Shown here one piece after another: positions 13,101 through 27,239 of a stretch of 64,000 nt of DNA. The translations under genes were made by a program, and so were the position numbers. The DNA is from Archivesica marissinica (lineage: Eukaryota; Mollusca; Bivalvia; Venerida; Vesicomyidae), in the NCBI GenBank assembly GCA_014843695.1, contig CM026393.1, positions 8,329,610 through 8,393,609 on the forward strand, written 5' to 3'. The notes under the pieces are model-generated. The model ran no database searches. It was given only the letters and a program-made list of their open reading frames with translations, and was not told the DNA's origin. How positions within the stretch are numbered: position 1 is the stretch's first letter; each line of letters begins with the position of its first letter.

Positions 13101-14790
13101 TGTTGATCGCTGGACTACCAGTCCACTGGACTACAGATCTGTCTGTAATAACTTGTTGATCGCTGGATTACCAGTCCACTGGACTACAGATCCGTCTGTA
13201 ATACCTTGTTGATTGCTGGATTACCAGTCCACTGGACTACAGATCCGTCTGTAATACCTTGTTGATCGCTAGATTACCAGTCCACTGGACAACAGATCCG
13301 TCTGTAATACCTTGTTGATTGCTGGATTACCAGTCCACTGGACTACAGATCCGTCTGTAATACCTTGTTGATCGCTAGATTACCAGTCCACTGGACTACA
13401 GATCCGTCTGTAATACATTGTTGATCGATGTATTACCAGGTCACTGGACTACATATCTGTCTGTAATACCTTGTTGATCGCTGGATTACCAGTCCACTGG
13501 ACTACAGGTCCGTCGGTAATACCTTGTTGATCGCTGGATTACCAGTCCACTGGACTACAGATCCGTCTGTAATACCTTGTTGATCGCTGGATTACCAGTC
13601 CACTGGACTACAGATCCGTCTGTAATACATTGATCGCTGGATTACCAGTCCACTGGACTAAAGGTCCGTCTGTAATACCTTGTTGATCGCTGGATTACCA
13701 GTCCACTGGACTACAGATCCGTATGTAATACCTTGATCGCTGGATTACCAGTCCACTGGACTACAGGTCCGTCTGTAATACCTTGTTGATCGCTGGATTA
13801 CCAGTCCACTGGACTACAGGTCCGTCTGTAATACCTTGTTGATCGCTGGATTACCAGTCCACTGGACTAGAGATCCGTCTGTAATACCTTATAGGTCGCT
13901 GGATTACCAGGCCACTGGACTACAGATCCGTCGGTAATACCTTGTTGATCGCTAGATTACCAGTCCACTGGACTACAGATCCGTCTATAATACCTTGTTG
14001 ATCGCTGGACTACCAGTCCACTGGACTACAGATCTGTCTGTAATAACTTGTTGATCGCTGGATTACCAGTCCACTGGACTACAGATCCGTCTGTAATACC
14101 TTGTTGATTGCTGGATTACCAGTCCACTGGACTACAGATCCGTCTGTAATACCTTGTTGATCGCTAGATTACCAGTCCACTGGACAACAGATCCGTCTGT
14201 AATACCTTGTTGATTGCTGGATTACCAGTCCACTGGACTACAGATCCGTCTGTAATACCTTGTTGATCGCTAGATTACCAGTCCACTGGACTACAGATCC
14301 GTCTGTAATACCTTGTTGATCGATGTATTACCAGGCCACTGGACTACATATCTGTCTGTAATACCTTGTTGATCGCTGGATTACCAGTCCACTGGACTAC
14401 AGATCCGTCGGTAATACCTTGTTGATCGCTGGATTACCAGTCCACTGGACTACAGATCCGTCTGTAATACCTTGTTGATCGCTGGATTACCAGTCCACTG
14501 GACTACATATCCGTCTGTAATACCTTGTTGATCGCTGGATTACCAGTCCACTGGACTACAGATCCGTCTGTAATACCTTGATCGCTGGATTACCAGTCCA
14601 CTGGACTACAGGTCCGTCTGTAATACCTTGTTGATCGCTGGATTACCAGTCCACTGGACTACAGATCCGTCTGTAATACCTTGTGATCGCTGGATTACCA
14701 GTCCACTGGACTACAGATCCGTCTGTAATACCTTGTTGATCGCTGGATTACCAGTCCACTGGACTACAGATCCGTCTGTAATACCTTGTT
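7140..14790. repeat. 53-bp minisatellite array derived from a SINE head
   Basis: About 144 copies of a 53-bp unit: gatcgctggattaccagtcc, then actggactacagatccgtc, then tgtaataccttgtt. Each unit carries the near-palindrome agtccactggact. The first unit is continuous with the tRNA-like head of the SINE at 6981-7190. Units lacking a few bases (ccttgatcgc for ccttgttgatcgc) occur in blocks that recur, showing higher-order duplication. The array runs into the gap, so its true length is unknown. Confidence 0.97.
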
Positions 14791-15790
14791 NNNNNNNNNN
14801 NNNNNNNNNNNNNNNNNNNNNNNNNNNNNNNNNNNNNNNNNNNNNNNNNNNNNNNNNNNNNNNNNNNNNNNNNNNNNNNNNNNNNNNNNNNNNNNNNNNN
14901 NNNNNNNNNNNNNNNNNNNNNNNNNNNNNNNNNNNNNNNNNNNNNNNNNNNNNNNNNNNNNNNNNNNNNNNNNNNNNNNNNNNNNNNNNNNNNNNNNNNN
15001 NNNNNNNNNNNNNNNNNNNNNNNNNNNNNNNNNNNNNNNNNNNNNNNNNNNNNNNNNNNNNNNNNNNNNNNNNNNNNNNNNNNNNNNNNNNNNNNNNNNN
15101 NNNNNNNNNNNNNNNNNNNNNNNNNNNNNNNNNNNNNNNNNNNNNNNNNNNNNNNNNNNNNNNNNNNNNNNNNNNNNNNNNNNNNNNNNNNNNNNNNNNN
15201 NNNNNNNNNNNNNNNNNNNNNNNNNNNNNNNNNNNNNNNNNNNNNNNNNNNNNNNNNNNNNNNNNNNNNNNNNNNNNNNNNNNNNNNNNNNNNNNNNNNN
15301 NNNNNNNNNNNNNNNNNNNNNNNNNNNNNNNNNNNNNNNNNNNNNNNNNNNNNNNNNNNNNNNNNNNNNNNNNNNNNNNNNNNNNNNNNNNNNNNNNNNN
15401 NNNNNNNNNNNNNNNNNNNNNNNNNNNNNNNNNNNNNNNNNNNNNNNNNNNNNNNNNNNNNNNNNNNNNNNNNNNNNNNNNNNNNNNNNNNNNNNNNNNN
15501 NNNNNNNNNNNNNNNNNNNNNNNNNNNNNNNNNNNNNNNNNNNNNNNNNNNNNNNNNNNNNNNNNNNNNNNNNNNNNNNNNNNNNNNNNNNNNNNNNNNN
15601 NNNNNNNNNNNNNNNNNNNNNNNNNNNNNNNNNNNNNNNNNNNNNNNNNNNNNNNNNNNNNNNNNNNNNNNNNNNNNNNNNNNNNNNNNNNNNNNNNNNN
15701 NNNNNNNNNNNNNNNNNNNNNNNNNNNNNNNNNNNNNNNNNNNNNNNNNNNNNNNNNNNNNNNNNNNNNNNNNNNNNNNNNNNNNNNNNN
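14791..15790. other. Assembly gap (1000 N)
   Basis: Exactly 1000 undetermined bases with the 53-bp array on the left and the 32/37-bp array on the right. The round size points to a placeholder, so the distance and the junction between the two arrays are unknown. Confidence 0.99.
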
Positions 15791-18700
15791 TAGCCTACAT
15801 ACCTGATGATATACATGTTAGTGGAGGTACATACCTGATGATATACATGTTAGTGGAGGTACATACCTGATGATATACATGTTAGTGGAGGTACATACCT
15901 GATGATATACATGTTAGTGGAGGTACATACCTGATGATATACATGTTAGTGGAGGTACATACCTGATGATATACATGTTAGTGGAGGTACATACCTGATG
16001 ATATACATGTTAGTGGAGGTACATACCTGATGATATACATGTTAGTGGAGGTACATACCTGATGATATACATGTTAGTGGAGGCTACATACCTGATGATA
16101 TACATGTTAGTGGAGGTACATACCTGATGATATACATGTTAGTGGAGGTACATACCTGATGATATACATGTTAGTGGAGGTACATACCTGATGATATACA
16201 TGTTAGTGGAGGTACATACCTGATGATATACATGTTAGTGTAGGGTAGGCTACATACCTGATGATATACATGTTGGTGTAGGTACATACCTGATGATATA
16301 CATGTTAGTGGAGTGTACATACCTGATGATACATGTTAGTGGAGGTACATACCTGATGATATACATGTTAGTGGAGGTACATACCTGATGATATACATGT
16401 TAGTGGAGTTAGCTACATACCTGATGATATACATGTTAGTGGAGGTAGCCTACATACCTGATGATATACATGTTAGTGGAGGTACACACCTGATGATATG
16501 CATGTTAGTGGAGGTAGCCTACATACCTGATGATATACATGTTAGTGGAGGTACATACCTGATGATATACATGTTAGTGGAGGTATATACCTGATGATAT
16601 ACATGTTAGTGGAGGTACATACCTGATGATATACATGTTAGTGGAGGTACATACCTGATGATATACATGTTAGTGGAGGTACATACCTGATGATATACAT
16701 GTTAGTGGAGGTACATACCTGATGATATACATGTTAGTGGAGGTACATACCTGATGATATACATGTTAGTGGAGGTACATACCTGATGATATACATGTTA
16801 GTGGAGGTACATACCTGATGATATACATGTTAGTGGAGGTACATACCTGAAGATATACATGTTAGTGGAGGTAGCCTACATACCTGATGATATACATGTT
16901 AGTGGAGGTAGCCTACATACCTGATGGTATACATGTTAGTGGAGGTACATACCTGAAGATATACATGTTAGTGGAGGTAGCCTACATACCTGATGATATA
17001 CATGTTAGTGGAGGTAGCCTACATACCTGATGATATACATGTTAGTGGAGGTAGGCTACATACCTGATGATATACATGTTAGTGGAGGTATATACCTGAT
17101 GATATACATGTTAGTGGAGGTACATACCTGATGATATACATGTTAGTGGAGGTACATACCTGATGATATACATGTTAGTGGAGGCACATACCTGATGATA
17201 TACATGTTAGTGGAGGTACATACCTGATGATATACATGTTAGTGGAGGTACATACCTGATGATATACATGTTAGTGGAGGTACATACCTGATGATATACA
17301 TGTTAGTGGAGGTACATACCTGATGATATACATGTTAGTGGAGGTAGGCTACATACCTGATGATATACATGTTAGTGGAGGTAGCCTACATACCTGATGA
17401 TATACATGTTAGTGGAGGTAGCCTACATACCTGATGGTATACATGTTAGTGGAGTAGCCTACATACCTGATGATATACATGTTAGTGGAGGTAGCCTACA
17501 TACCTGATGATATACATGTTAGTGGAGGTAGCCTACATACCTGATGATATACATGTTAGTGGAGGTACATACCTGATGATATACATGTTAGTGGAGGTAC
17601 ATACCTGATGATATACATGTTAGTGGAGGTCGCCTACATACCTGATGGTATACATGTTAGTGGAGGTAGCCTACATACCTGATGGTATACATGTTAGTGG
17701 AGGTCGCCTACATACCTGATGGTATACATGTAAGTGGAGGTCGCCTACATACCTGATGGCATACATGTTAGTGGAGGTAGCCTACATACCTGATGGTATA
17801 CATGTTAGTGGAGGTACATACCTGAAGATATACATGTTAGTGGAGGTAGCCTACATACCTGATGGTATACATGTTAGTGGAGGTACATACCTGATGATAT
17901 ACATGTTAGTGGAGGTACATACCTGATGATATACATGTTAGTGGAGGTACATACCTGATGATATACATGTTAGTGGAGGTACATACCTGATGATATACAT
18001 GTTAGTGGAGGTACATACCTGATGATATACATGTTAGTGGAGGTACATACCTGATGATATACATGTTAGTGGAGGTACATACCTGATGATATACATGTTA
18101 GTGGAGGTACATACCTGATGATATACATGTTAGTGGAGGTAGCCTACATACCTGATGATATACATGTTAGTGGAGGTAGCCTACATACCTGATGGTATAC
18201 ATGTTAGTGGAGGTACATACCTGATGATATACATGTTAGTGGAGGTAGCCTACATACCTGATGATATACATGTTAGTGGAGGTAGCCTACATACCTGATG
18301 ATATACATGTTAGTGGAGGTAGGCTACATACCTGATGATATACATGTTAGTGGAGGTATATACCTGATGATATACATGTTAGTGGAGGTACATACCTGAT
18401 GATATACATGTTAGTGGAGGTACATACCTGATGATATACATGTTAGTGGAGGCACATACCTGATGATATACATGTTAGTGGAGGTAGCCTACATACCTGA
18501 TGATATACATGTTAGTGGAGGTACATACCTGATGATATACATGTTAGTGGAGGTACATACCTGATGATATACATGTTAGTGGAGGTACATACCTGATGAT
18601 ATACATGTTAGTGGAGGTACATACCTGATGATATACATGTTAGTGGAGGTACATACCTGATGATATACATGTTAGTGGAGGTAGGCTACATACCTGATGG

Positions 18701-21700
18701 TATACATGTTAGTGGAGGTAGCCTACATACCTGATGATATACATGTTAGTGGAGGTAGCCTACATACCTGATGGTATACATGTTAGTGGAGATAGCCTAC
18801 ATACCTGATGATATACATGTTAGTGGAGGTAGCCTACATACCTGATGATATACATGTTAGTGGAGGTAGCCTACATACCTGATGATATACATGTTAGTGG
18901 AGGTACATACCTGATGATATACATGTTAGTGGAGGTACATACCTGATGATATACATGTTAGTGGAGGTCGCCTACATACCTGATGGTATACATGTTAGTG
19001 GAGGTAGCCTACATACCTGATGGTATACATGTTAGTGGAGGTCGCCTACATACCTGATGGTATACATGTAAGTGGAGGTCGCCTACATACCTGATGGCAT
19101 ACATGTTAGTGGAGGTAGCCTACATACCTGATGATATACATGTTAGTGGAGGTACATACCTGAAGATATACATGTTAGTGGAGGTAGCCTACATACCTGA
19201 TGATATACATGTTAGTGGAGGTACATACCTGATGATATACATGTTAGTGGAGGTACATACCTGATGATATACATGTTAGTGGAGGTACATACCTGATGAT
19301 ATACATGTTAGTGGAGGTACATACCTGATGATATACATGTTAGTGGAGGTACATACCTGATGATATACATGTTAGTGGAGGTACATACCTGATGATATAC
19401 ATGTTAGTGGAGGTAGGCTACATACCTGATGGTATACATGTTAGTGGAGGTAGCCTACATACCTGATGATATACATGTTAGTGGAGGTAGCCTACATACC
19501 TGATGATATACATGTTAGTGGAGGTAGCCTACATACCTGATATATACATGTTAGTGGAGGTAGCCTACATACCTGATGATATACATGTTAGTGGAGGTAG
19601 CCTACATACCTGATGATATACATGTTAGTGGAGGTACATACCTGATGATATACATGTTAGTGGAGGTCGCCTACATACCTGATGTATACATGTTAGTGGA
19701 GGTAGCCTACATACCTGATGGTATACATGTAAGTGGAGGTCGCCTACATACCTGATGGCATACATGTTAGTGGAGGTAGCCTACATACCTGATGGTATAC
19801 ATGTTAGTGGAGGTACATACCTGAAGATATACATGTTAGTGGAGGTAGCCTACATACCTGATGGTATACATGTTAGTGGAGGTACATACCTGATGATATA
19901 CATGTTAGTGGAGGTACATACCTGATGATATACATGTTAGTGGAGGTACATACCTGATGATATACATGTTAGTGGAGGTACATACCTGATGATATACATG
20001 TTAGTGGAGGTACATACCTGATGATATACATGTTAGTGGAGGTACATACCTGATGATATACATGTTAGTGGAGGTACATACCTGATGGTATACATGTTAG
20101 TGGAGGTAGCCTACATACCTGATGATATACATGTTAGTGGAGGTAGCCTACATACCTGATGGTATACATGTTAGTGGAGGTAGCCTACATGCCTGATAAT
20201 ATACATGTTAGTGGAGGTAGCCTACATACCTGATGATATACATGTTAGTGGAGGTAGCCTACATACCTGATGATATACATGTTAGTGGAGGTACATACCT
20301 GATGATATACATGTTAGTGGAGGTCGCCTACATACCTGATGGTATACATGTTAGTGGAGGTAGCCTACATACCTGATGGTATACATGTTAGTGGAGGTAG
20401 CCTACATACCTGATGATATACATGTTAGTGGAGGTACATACCTGATGATATACATGTTAATGGAGGTAGGCTACATACCTGATGATATAAATGTTAGTGG
20501 AGGTACATACCTGATGATATACATGTTAGTGGAGTTAAGCTACATACCTGATGGTATACATGTTAGTGGAGGTACATACCTGATGATATACATGTTAGTG
20601 GAGGTACATACCTGATGATATACATGTTAGTGGAGGTAGCCTACATACCTGATGATATACATGTTAGTGGAGGTAGCCTACATACCTGATGATATACATG
20701 TTAGTGGAGGTACATACCTGATGATATACATGTTAGTGGAGGTACATACATGATGATATACATGTTAGTGGAGGTACATACCTGATGATATACATGTTAG
20801 TGGAGGTACATACCTGATGATATACATGTTAGTGGATGTAGGCTACATACCTGATGATATACATGTTAGTGGAGGTACATACCTGATGATATACATGTTA
20901 GTGGAGGTAGCTACATACCTGATGATATACATGTTAGTGGAGGTACATACCTGAAGATATACATGTTAGTGGAGGTAGCCTACATACCTGATGATATACA
21001 TGTTAGTGGAGGTACATACCTGATGATATACATGTTAGTGGAGGTACATACCTGATGATATACATGTTAGTGGAGGTACATACCTGATGATATACATGTT
21101 AGTGGAGGTACATACCTGATGATATACATGTTAGTGGAGGTACATACCTGATGATATACATGTTAGTGGAGGTAGCCTACATACCTGATGATATACATGT
21201 TAGTGGAGGTACATACCTGATGATATACATGTTAGTGGAGGTACATACCTGATGATATACATGATAGTGGAGGTACATACCTGATGATATACATGTTAGT
21301 GGAGGTAGCCTACATACCTGATGATATACATGTTAGTGAAGGTAGCCTACATACCTGATGATATACATGTTAGTGGATGTAGGCTACATACCTGATGATA
21401 TACATGTTAGTGGAGGTACATACCTGATGATATACATGTTAGTGGAGGTACATACCTGATGATATACATGTTAGTGGAGGTACATACCTGATGATATACA
21501 TGTTAGTGGAGGTACATACCTGATGATATACATGTTAGTGGAGGTAGCCTACATACCTGATGATATACATGTTAGTGGAGGTAGCCTACATACCTGATGA
21601 TATACATGTTAGTGGAGGTACATACCTGATGATATACATGTTAGTGGAGGTAGCCTACATACCTGATGATATACATGTTAGTGGAGGTACATACCTGATG

Positions 21701-24075
21701 ATATACATGTTAGTGGAGGTATATACCTGATGATATACATGTTAGTGGAGGTACATACCTGATGATATACATGTTAGTGGAGGAACATACCTGATGATAT
21801 ACATGTTAGTGGAGGTACATACCTGATGATATACATGTTAGTGGAGGTAGGCTACATACCTGATGGTATACATGTTAGTGGAGGTAGCCTACATACCTGA
21901 TGATATACATGTTAGTGGAGGTAGCCTACATACCTGATGGTATACATGTTAGTGGAGGTAGCCTACATACCTGATGATATACATGTTAGTGGAGGTAGCC
22001 TACATACCTGATGATATACATGTTAGTGGAGGTAGCCTACATACCTGATGATATACATGTTAGTGGAGGTACATACCTGATGATATACATGTTAGTGGAG
22101 GTCGCCTACATACCTGATGGTATACATGTTAGTGGAGGTAGCCTACATACCTGATGGTATACATGTTAGTGGAGGTAGCCTACATACCTGATGATATACA
22201 TGTTAGTGGAGGTACATACCTGATGATATACATGTTAATGGAGGTAGGCTACATACCTGATGATATAAATGTTAGTGGAGGTACATACCTGATGATATAC
22301 ATGTTAGTGGAGTTAAGCTACATACCTGATGGTATACATGTTAGTGGAGGTACATACCTGATGATATACATGTTAGTGGAGGTACATACCTGATGATATA
22401 CATGTTAGTGGAGGTAGCCTACATACCTGATGATATACATGTTAGTGGAGGTAGCCTACATACCTGATGATATACATGTTAGTGGAGGTACATACCTGAT
22501 GATATGCATGTTAGTGGAGGTAGCCTACATACCTGATGATATACATGTTAGTGGAGGTACATACCTGATGATATACATGTTAGTGGAGGTATATACCTGA
22601 TGATATACATGTTAGTGGAGGTACATACCTGATGATATACATGTTAGTGGAGGTACATACCTGATGATATACATGTTAGTGGAGGTACATACCTGATGAT
22701 ATACATGTTAGTGGAGGTAGGCTACATACCTGATGATATACATGTTAGTGGAGGTAGCCTACATACCTGATGATATACATGTTAGTGGAGGTAGCCTACA
22801 TACCTGATGATATACATGTTAGTGGAGGTACATACCTGATGATATACATGTTAGTGGAGATACATACCTGATGATATACATGTTAGTGGAGGTACATACC
22901 TGATGATATACATGTTAGTGGAGGTACATACCTGATGATATACATGTTAGTGGAGGTACATACCTGATGATATACATGTTAGTGGAGGTAGCCTACATAC
23001 CTGATGATATACATGTTAGTGGAGGTACATACCTGATGATATACATGTTAGTGGAGGTACATACCTGATGATATACATGTAGTGGAGGTACATACCTGAT
23101 GATATACATGTTAGTGGAGGTATCATACCTGATGATATACATGTTAGTGAGGTAGCCTACATACCTGATGATATACATGTTAGTGGAGGTACATACCTGA
23201 TGATATACATGTTAGTGGAGGTACATACCTGATGATATACATGTTAGTGGAGGTGCCTACATACCTGATGGTATACATGTTAGTGGAGGTAGTCATACCT
23301 GATGGTATACATGTTAGTGGAGGTAGCCTACATACCTGATGATATACATGTTAGTGGAGGTACATACCTGATGATATACATGTTAATGGAGGTAGGCTAC
23401 ATACCTGATGATATAAATGTTAGTGGAGGTACATACCTGATGATATACATGTTAGTGGAGTTAGCTACATACCTGATGGTATACATGTTAGTGGAGGTAC
23501 ATACCTGATGATATACATGTTAGTGGAGGTACATACCTGATGATATACATGTTAGTGGAGGTAGCCTACATACTTGATGATATACATGTTAGTGGAGGTA
23601 GCCTACATACCTGATGATATACATGTTAGTGGAGGTACATACCTGATGATATACATGTTAGTGGAGGTACATACATGATGATATACATGTTAGTGGATGT
23701 ACATACCTGATGATATACATGTTAGTGGAGGTACATACCTGATGATATACATGTTAGTGGATGTAGGCTACATACCTGATGATATACATGTTAGTGGAGG
23801 TACATACCTGATGATATACATGTTAGTGGAGGTACATACCTGATGATATACATGTTAGTGGAGGTACATACCTGATGATATACATGTTAGTGGAGGTACA
23901 TACCTGATGATATACATGTTAGTGGAGTAGGCTACATACCTGATGATATACATGTTAGTGGAGGTACATACCTGATGATATACATGTTAGTGGAGGTACA
24001 TACATGATGATATACATGTTAGTGGAGGTACATACCTGATGATATACATGTTAGTGGAGGTAGCCTACATACCTG
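15791..24075. repeat. 32/37-bp minisatellite array with higher-order blocks
   Basis: About 240 copies of acctgatgatatacatgtta followed by gtggaggtacat (32 bp), mixed with 37-bp versions that insert five bases (gtagcctacat, gtaggctacat or gtcgcctacat). Diagnostic variants (gaagatata, ggtatacatgtaagtgg, atataaatg, gttaatgg) recur in the same order, for example at 20376-20615 and 22154-22393 (identical, 1778 bp apart) and again near 23302. On the minus strand every unit reads atcatcaggtatgtac with ctaac inside it, resembling a splice donor and a branch point. Confidence 0.97.
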
Positions 24076-24560
24076 ATTGTGCATGGGTATAGCAATAGTA
24101 CAACACAAGCTCTGAGCGAGCTTTTTAACCGACTACATGTATAACCGACTACATGTATATAACATAAAATAATGGTAACAGCTATAACATTACAATCCCT
24201 GATGCATACTTGTTTCTAGATAAATGCTGAACAATGGAATATTATTTTTTTAAGAAATATATAATATTCATCATTATAAAAGATATTTTCCGTTTCATTG
24301 GAACATGAACATAATTTACGTCATTTGTATGACATTACCCTACTATAACGGACAATATTTAATAAGACAATAAATACAAAATGTATAGCCAGCAAACATA
24401 ATTATTATCAAATAGAATATGATTAAAAGGTTGTGCATGCCGTACATTTACAATTTCAAGAAGGAACATTGTGTGTGCCTGTTCGGGTTAAAAGTATTTA
24501 CGCCTGCATTAATAAGTCCTATATAGGCCTATATAAGACATCTACATATTTTGTTTTCGA
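24076..24560. other. AT-rich unique spacer, no gene seen
   Basis: Low-complexity AT-rich sequence with a short direct duplication (aaccgactacatgtat twice, near 24128-24155). No exon-like frame or RNA fold is evident. Confidence 0.6.
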
Positions 24561-24855
24561 TCTGTTAAAAATGCCTTGATAGTAAAATGTTACATTTTCA
24601 AGTCTAAATATTTGGACTACGCCTGCTTCAGCACCATATTGGGATATATCGCCAGCGGGCAGTTTACCCAACACTACCTTTCCTGGGCAAGTTCCAGTGG
24701 TAATCCAGTACCTGTTGGTGCACCAACCTCCGTAAGAAACTGCCAACTTTTTCATATAAATGAGACACAGACGTACCGGGGTTCGAACCCATGGCCATGA
24801 GTGATGATAGGTTACAGCGGTATGCAAGCCGCTCGACCATGGATACATTGAAGTA
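24560..24855 (-). mobile_element. tRNA-derived SINE, minus strand
   Basis: On the minus strand the head at about 24850-24778 reads tggtcgagcgg (A-box-like), a short stem-loop region, then gggttcgaacccc, a perfect match to the Pol III B-box core ggttcga. The body continues to about 24560 (gttggcagtttcttacggag and beyond). The anticodon arm does not pair as in a functional tRNA and there is no intact acceptor stem, so it is a SINE rather than a tRNA gene. The 139-residue minus-strand frame over it is incidental. Confidence 0.65.
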
Positions 24856-24931
24856 GATAACACTGAAAAATATCTCCCATAAAATCGGGATGAAAGAGAA
24901 CTGCACCCAACAGATACTAGGATTATTGCAT

Positions 24932-26663
24932 GCACCAAAAACGCCCGATTGCAGGATAACGCTGTGCGTTGCTAGACCGCCCGATTGTAGGATAACTATG
25001 TGCGTTGCTAGACCTCCCGATTGCAGGATAACTATGTGCGTTGCTAGACCACCCGATTGCAGGATAACTCTATGCTAGACCACCCGATTGCAGGATAACT
25101 ATATGCTAGACCACCCGATTGCAGGATAACTCTATGCTAGACCGCCCGATTGCAGGATAACTATATGCTAGACCGCCCGATTGCAGGATAACTATATGCT
25201 AGACCGCCCGATTGCAGGATAACTCTGTGCTAGACCACCCGATTGCAGGATAACTCTATGCTAGACTGCCCGATTGCAGGATAACTATATGCTAGACCAC
25301 CCGATTGCAGGATAACTATATGCTAGACCGCCCGATTGCAGGATAACTATATACTAGACCGCGGCGGATTGCAGGATAACTCTATGCTAGACCGCCCGAT
25401 TGCAGGATAACTATATGCTAGACCGCCCGATTGCAGGATAACTCTGTGCTAGACCACCCGATTGCAGGATAACTCTATGCTAGACCACCCGATTGCAGGA
25501 TAACTATATGCTAGACCGCCCGATTGCAGGATAACTATATGCTAGACCGCCCGATTGCAGGATAACTCTATGCTAGACCACCCGATTGCAGGATAACTAT
25601 ATGCTAGACCACCCGATTGCAGGATAACTCTATGCTAGACCACCCGAGTGCAGGATAACTATATGCTAGACCGCCCGATTGCAGGATAACTATATACTAG
25701 ACCACCCGATTGCAGGATAACTCTATGCTAGACCGCCCGATTGCAGGATAACTATATACTAGACCGCGGCGGATTGCAGGATAACTCTATGCTAGACCGC
25801 CCGATTGCAGGATAACTATATGCTAGACCGCCCGATTGCAGGATAACTCTGTGCTAGACCACCCGATTGCAGGATAACTCTATGCTAGACTGCCCGATTG
25901 CAGGATAACTATATGCTAGACCACCCGATTGCAGGATAACTCTATGCTAGACCACCCGATTGCAGGATAACTCTATACTAGACCACCCGATTGCAGGATA
26001 ACTCTATGCTAGACCACCCAATTGCGGGATAACTCTGTGCTAGACCGCCCGATTGCAGGATAACTCTATGCTAGACCGCCCGATTGCAGGATAACTCTAT
26101 GCTAGACCACCCGATTGCAGGATAACTCTATGCTAGACCGCCCGATTGCAGGATAACTATATGCTAGACCGCCCGATTGCAGGATAACTCTATGCTAGAC
26201 CGCCCGATTGCAGGATAACTCTATGCTAGACCGCCCGATTGCGCTAGGCGTTGCAGGTATCTATGCTAGACGCCCGATTGCAGGATACCTCTATGCTAGA
26301 CCGCCCGATTGCAGGATACCTCTATGCTAGACCCCCGATTGCAGGATAACTATGCTAGACCGATTGCAGGATAACTCTGTGCTAGACCGCCCGATTGCAG
26401 GATTAACTATATGCTAGACCGCCCGATTGCAGGATAACTCTATGCTAGACCGCCCGATTGCAGGATAACTCTATGCTAGACCGCCCGATTGCAGGATAAC
26501 TCTATGCTAGACCGCCCGATTGCAGGATAACTCTATGCTAGACCGCCCGATTGCAGGATAACTCTATGCTAGACCGCCCGATTGCAGGATAACTCTATTC
26601 TAGACCACCCGATTGCAGGATAACTCTATGCTAGACCGCCCGATTGCAGGATAACTATATGCG
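24932..26663. repeat. 31-bp minisatellite array
   Basis: About 56 copies of a 31-bp unit (gaccgcccgattgcaggata plus actctatgcta). The first few units are longer (36 bp, with a tgcgttgc insertion). Variation is mostly ctata/ctcta/ctgtg and cgccc/caccc. It ends at the left edge of the TIR element. Confidence 0.96.
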
Positions 26664-26751
26664 TTAGCACATTTAGTAGAATCGTGGAGATTATGTAATA
26701 TGGACGTGACAGTTTGCAGACAGAGTTGTAGACGTTCATCTGAAGTAATAG

Positions 26752-27003
26752 TTAGGGCTTTCTTTACCAATGTGTATAGGTGTATACTAACACCTCTCAA
26801 TTTATTCCAACCCAAATCCTTGTGGAAAATTATGGAGAGCTAATCAAATTCGGGGTACCCGTGCGAAAAATAATGACTGGGCGAAAAATAAAAATGTGCC
26901 AATATTACCTTGTGGGATGTCTAACTAGGGAATTTTGGGGGTGCTGAATCGATTCCAACCATTAGTGTTGAGTACAAATGACTCCCTGTCCATAAAAATA
27001 TAA
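26752..27003. repeat. Left terminal inverted repeat
   Basis: About 250 bp that match the reverse complement of 30346-30615 at roughly 85 percent by eye. Shared stretches include tttattccaacccaaatcc, aaaaatgtgccaatattacc and ttgtgggatgtctaactagg. It differs from the right arm mainly where the right arm carries telomere-like repeats. Confidence 0.85.
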
Positions 27004-27239
27004 CAAGCAGAAATTTATCTCAATTGAAATCTTTGTTAATCAGTTTTATAGTTCACCCTCTTCGTCCACCTACCGGGAATCTTCATCACTCCTATGATCA
27101 TGTTGCTGGTTGATGTTCTGGCAACAGTTACCATGACAGCATGGTGCTATGGGTCTGATGAAGGGACCGGCACACAACCTAGGTCACCGAGCTTCCCTCC
27201 ATAGTCCAGGACATCCAATGGTGGACTTTTCAGCACCAG

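Noticed and set aside
14791..15790. X-filled ORFs across the N run
   Set aside because: The gap contains no sequence, so the frames are artefacts.
15791..24075. CRISPR array
   Set aside because: Direct repeats are contiguous with no unique spacers, and the organism is a eukaryote.
24777..24852. Functional tRNA gene
   Set aside because: The A and B boxes are present, but the anticodon and acceptor stems do not pair properly and the sequence continues into a SINE body.
24519..24938. 139-codon minus-strand ORF
   Set aside because: It overlaps a tRNA-derived SINE head and body, so the frame is incidental.
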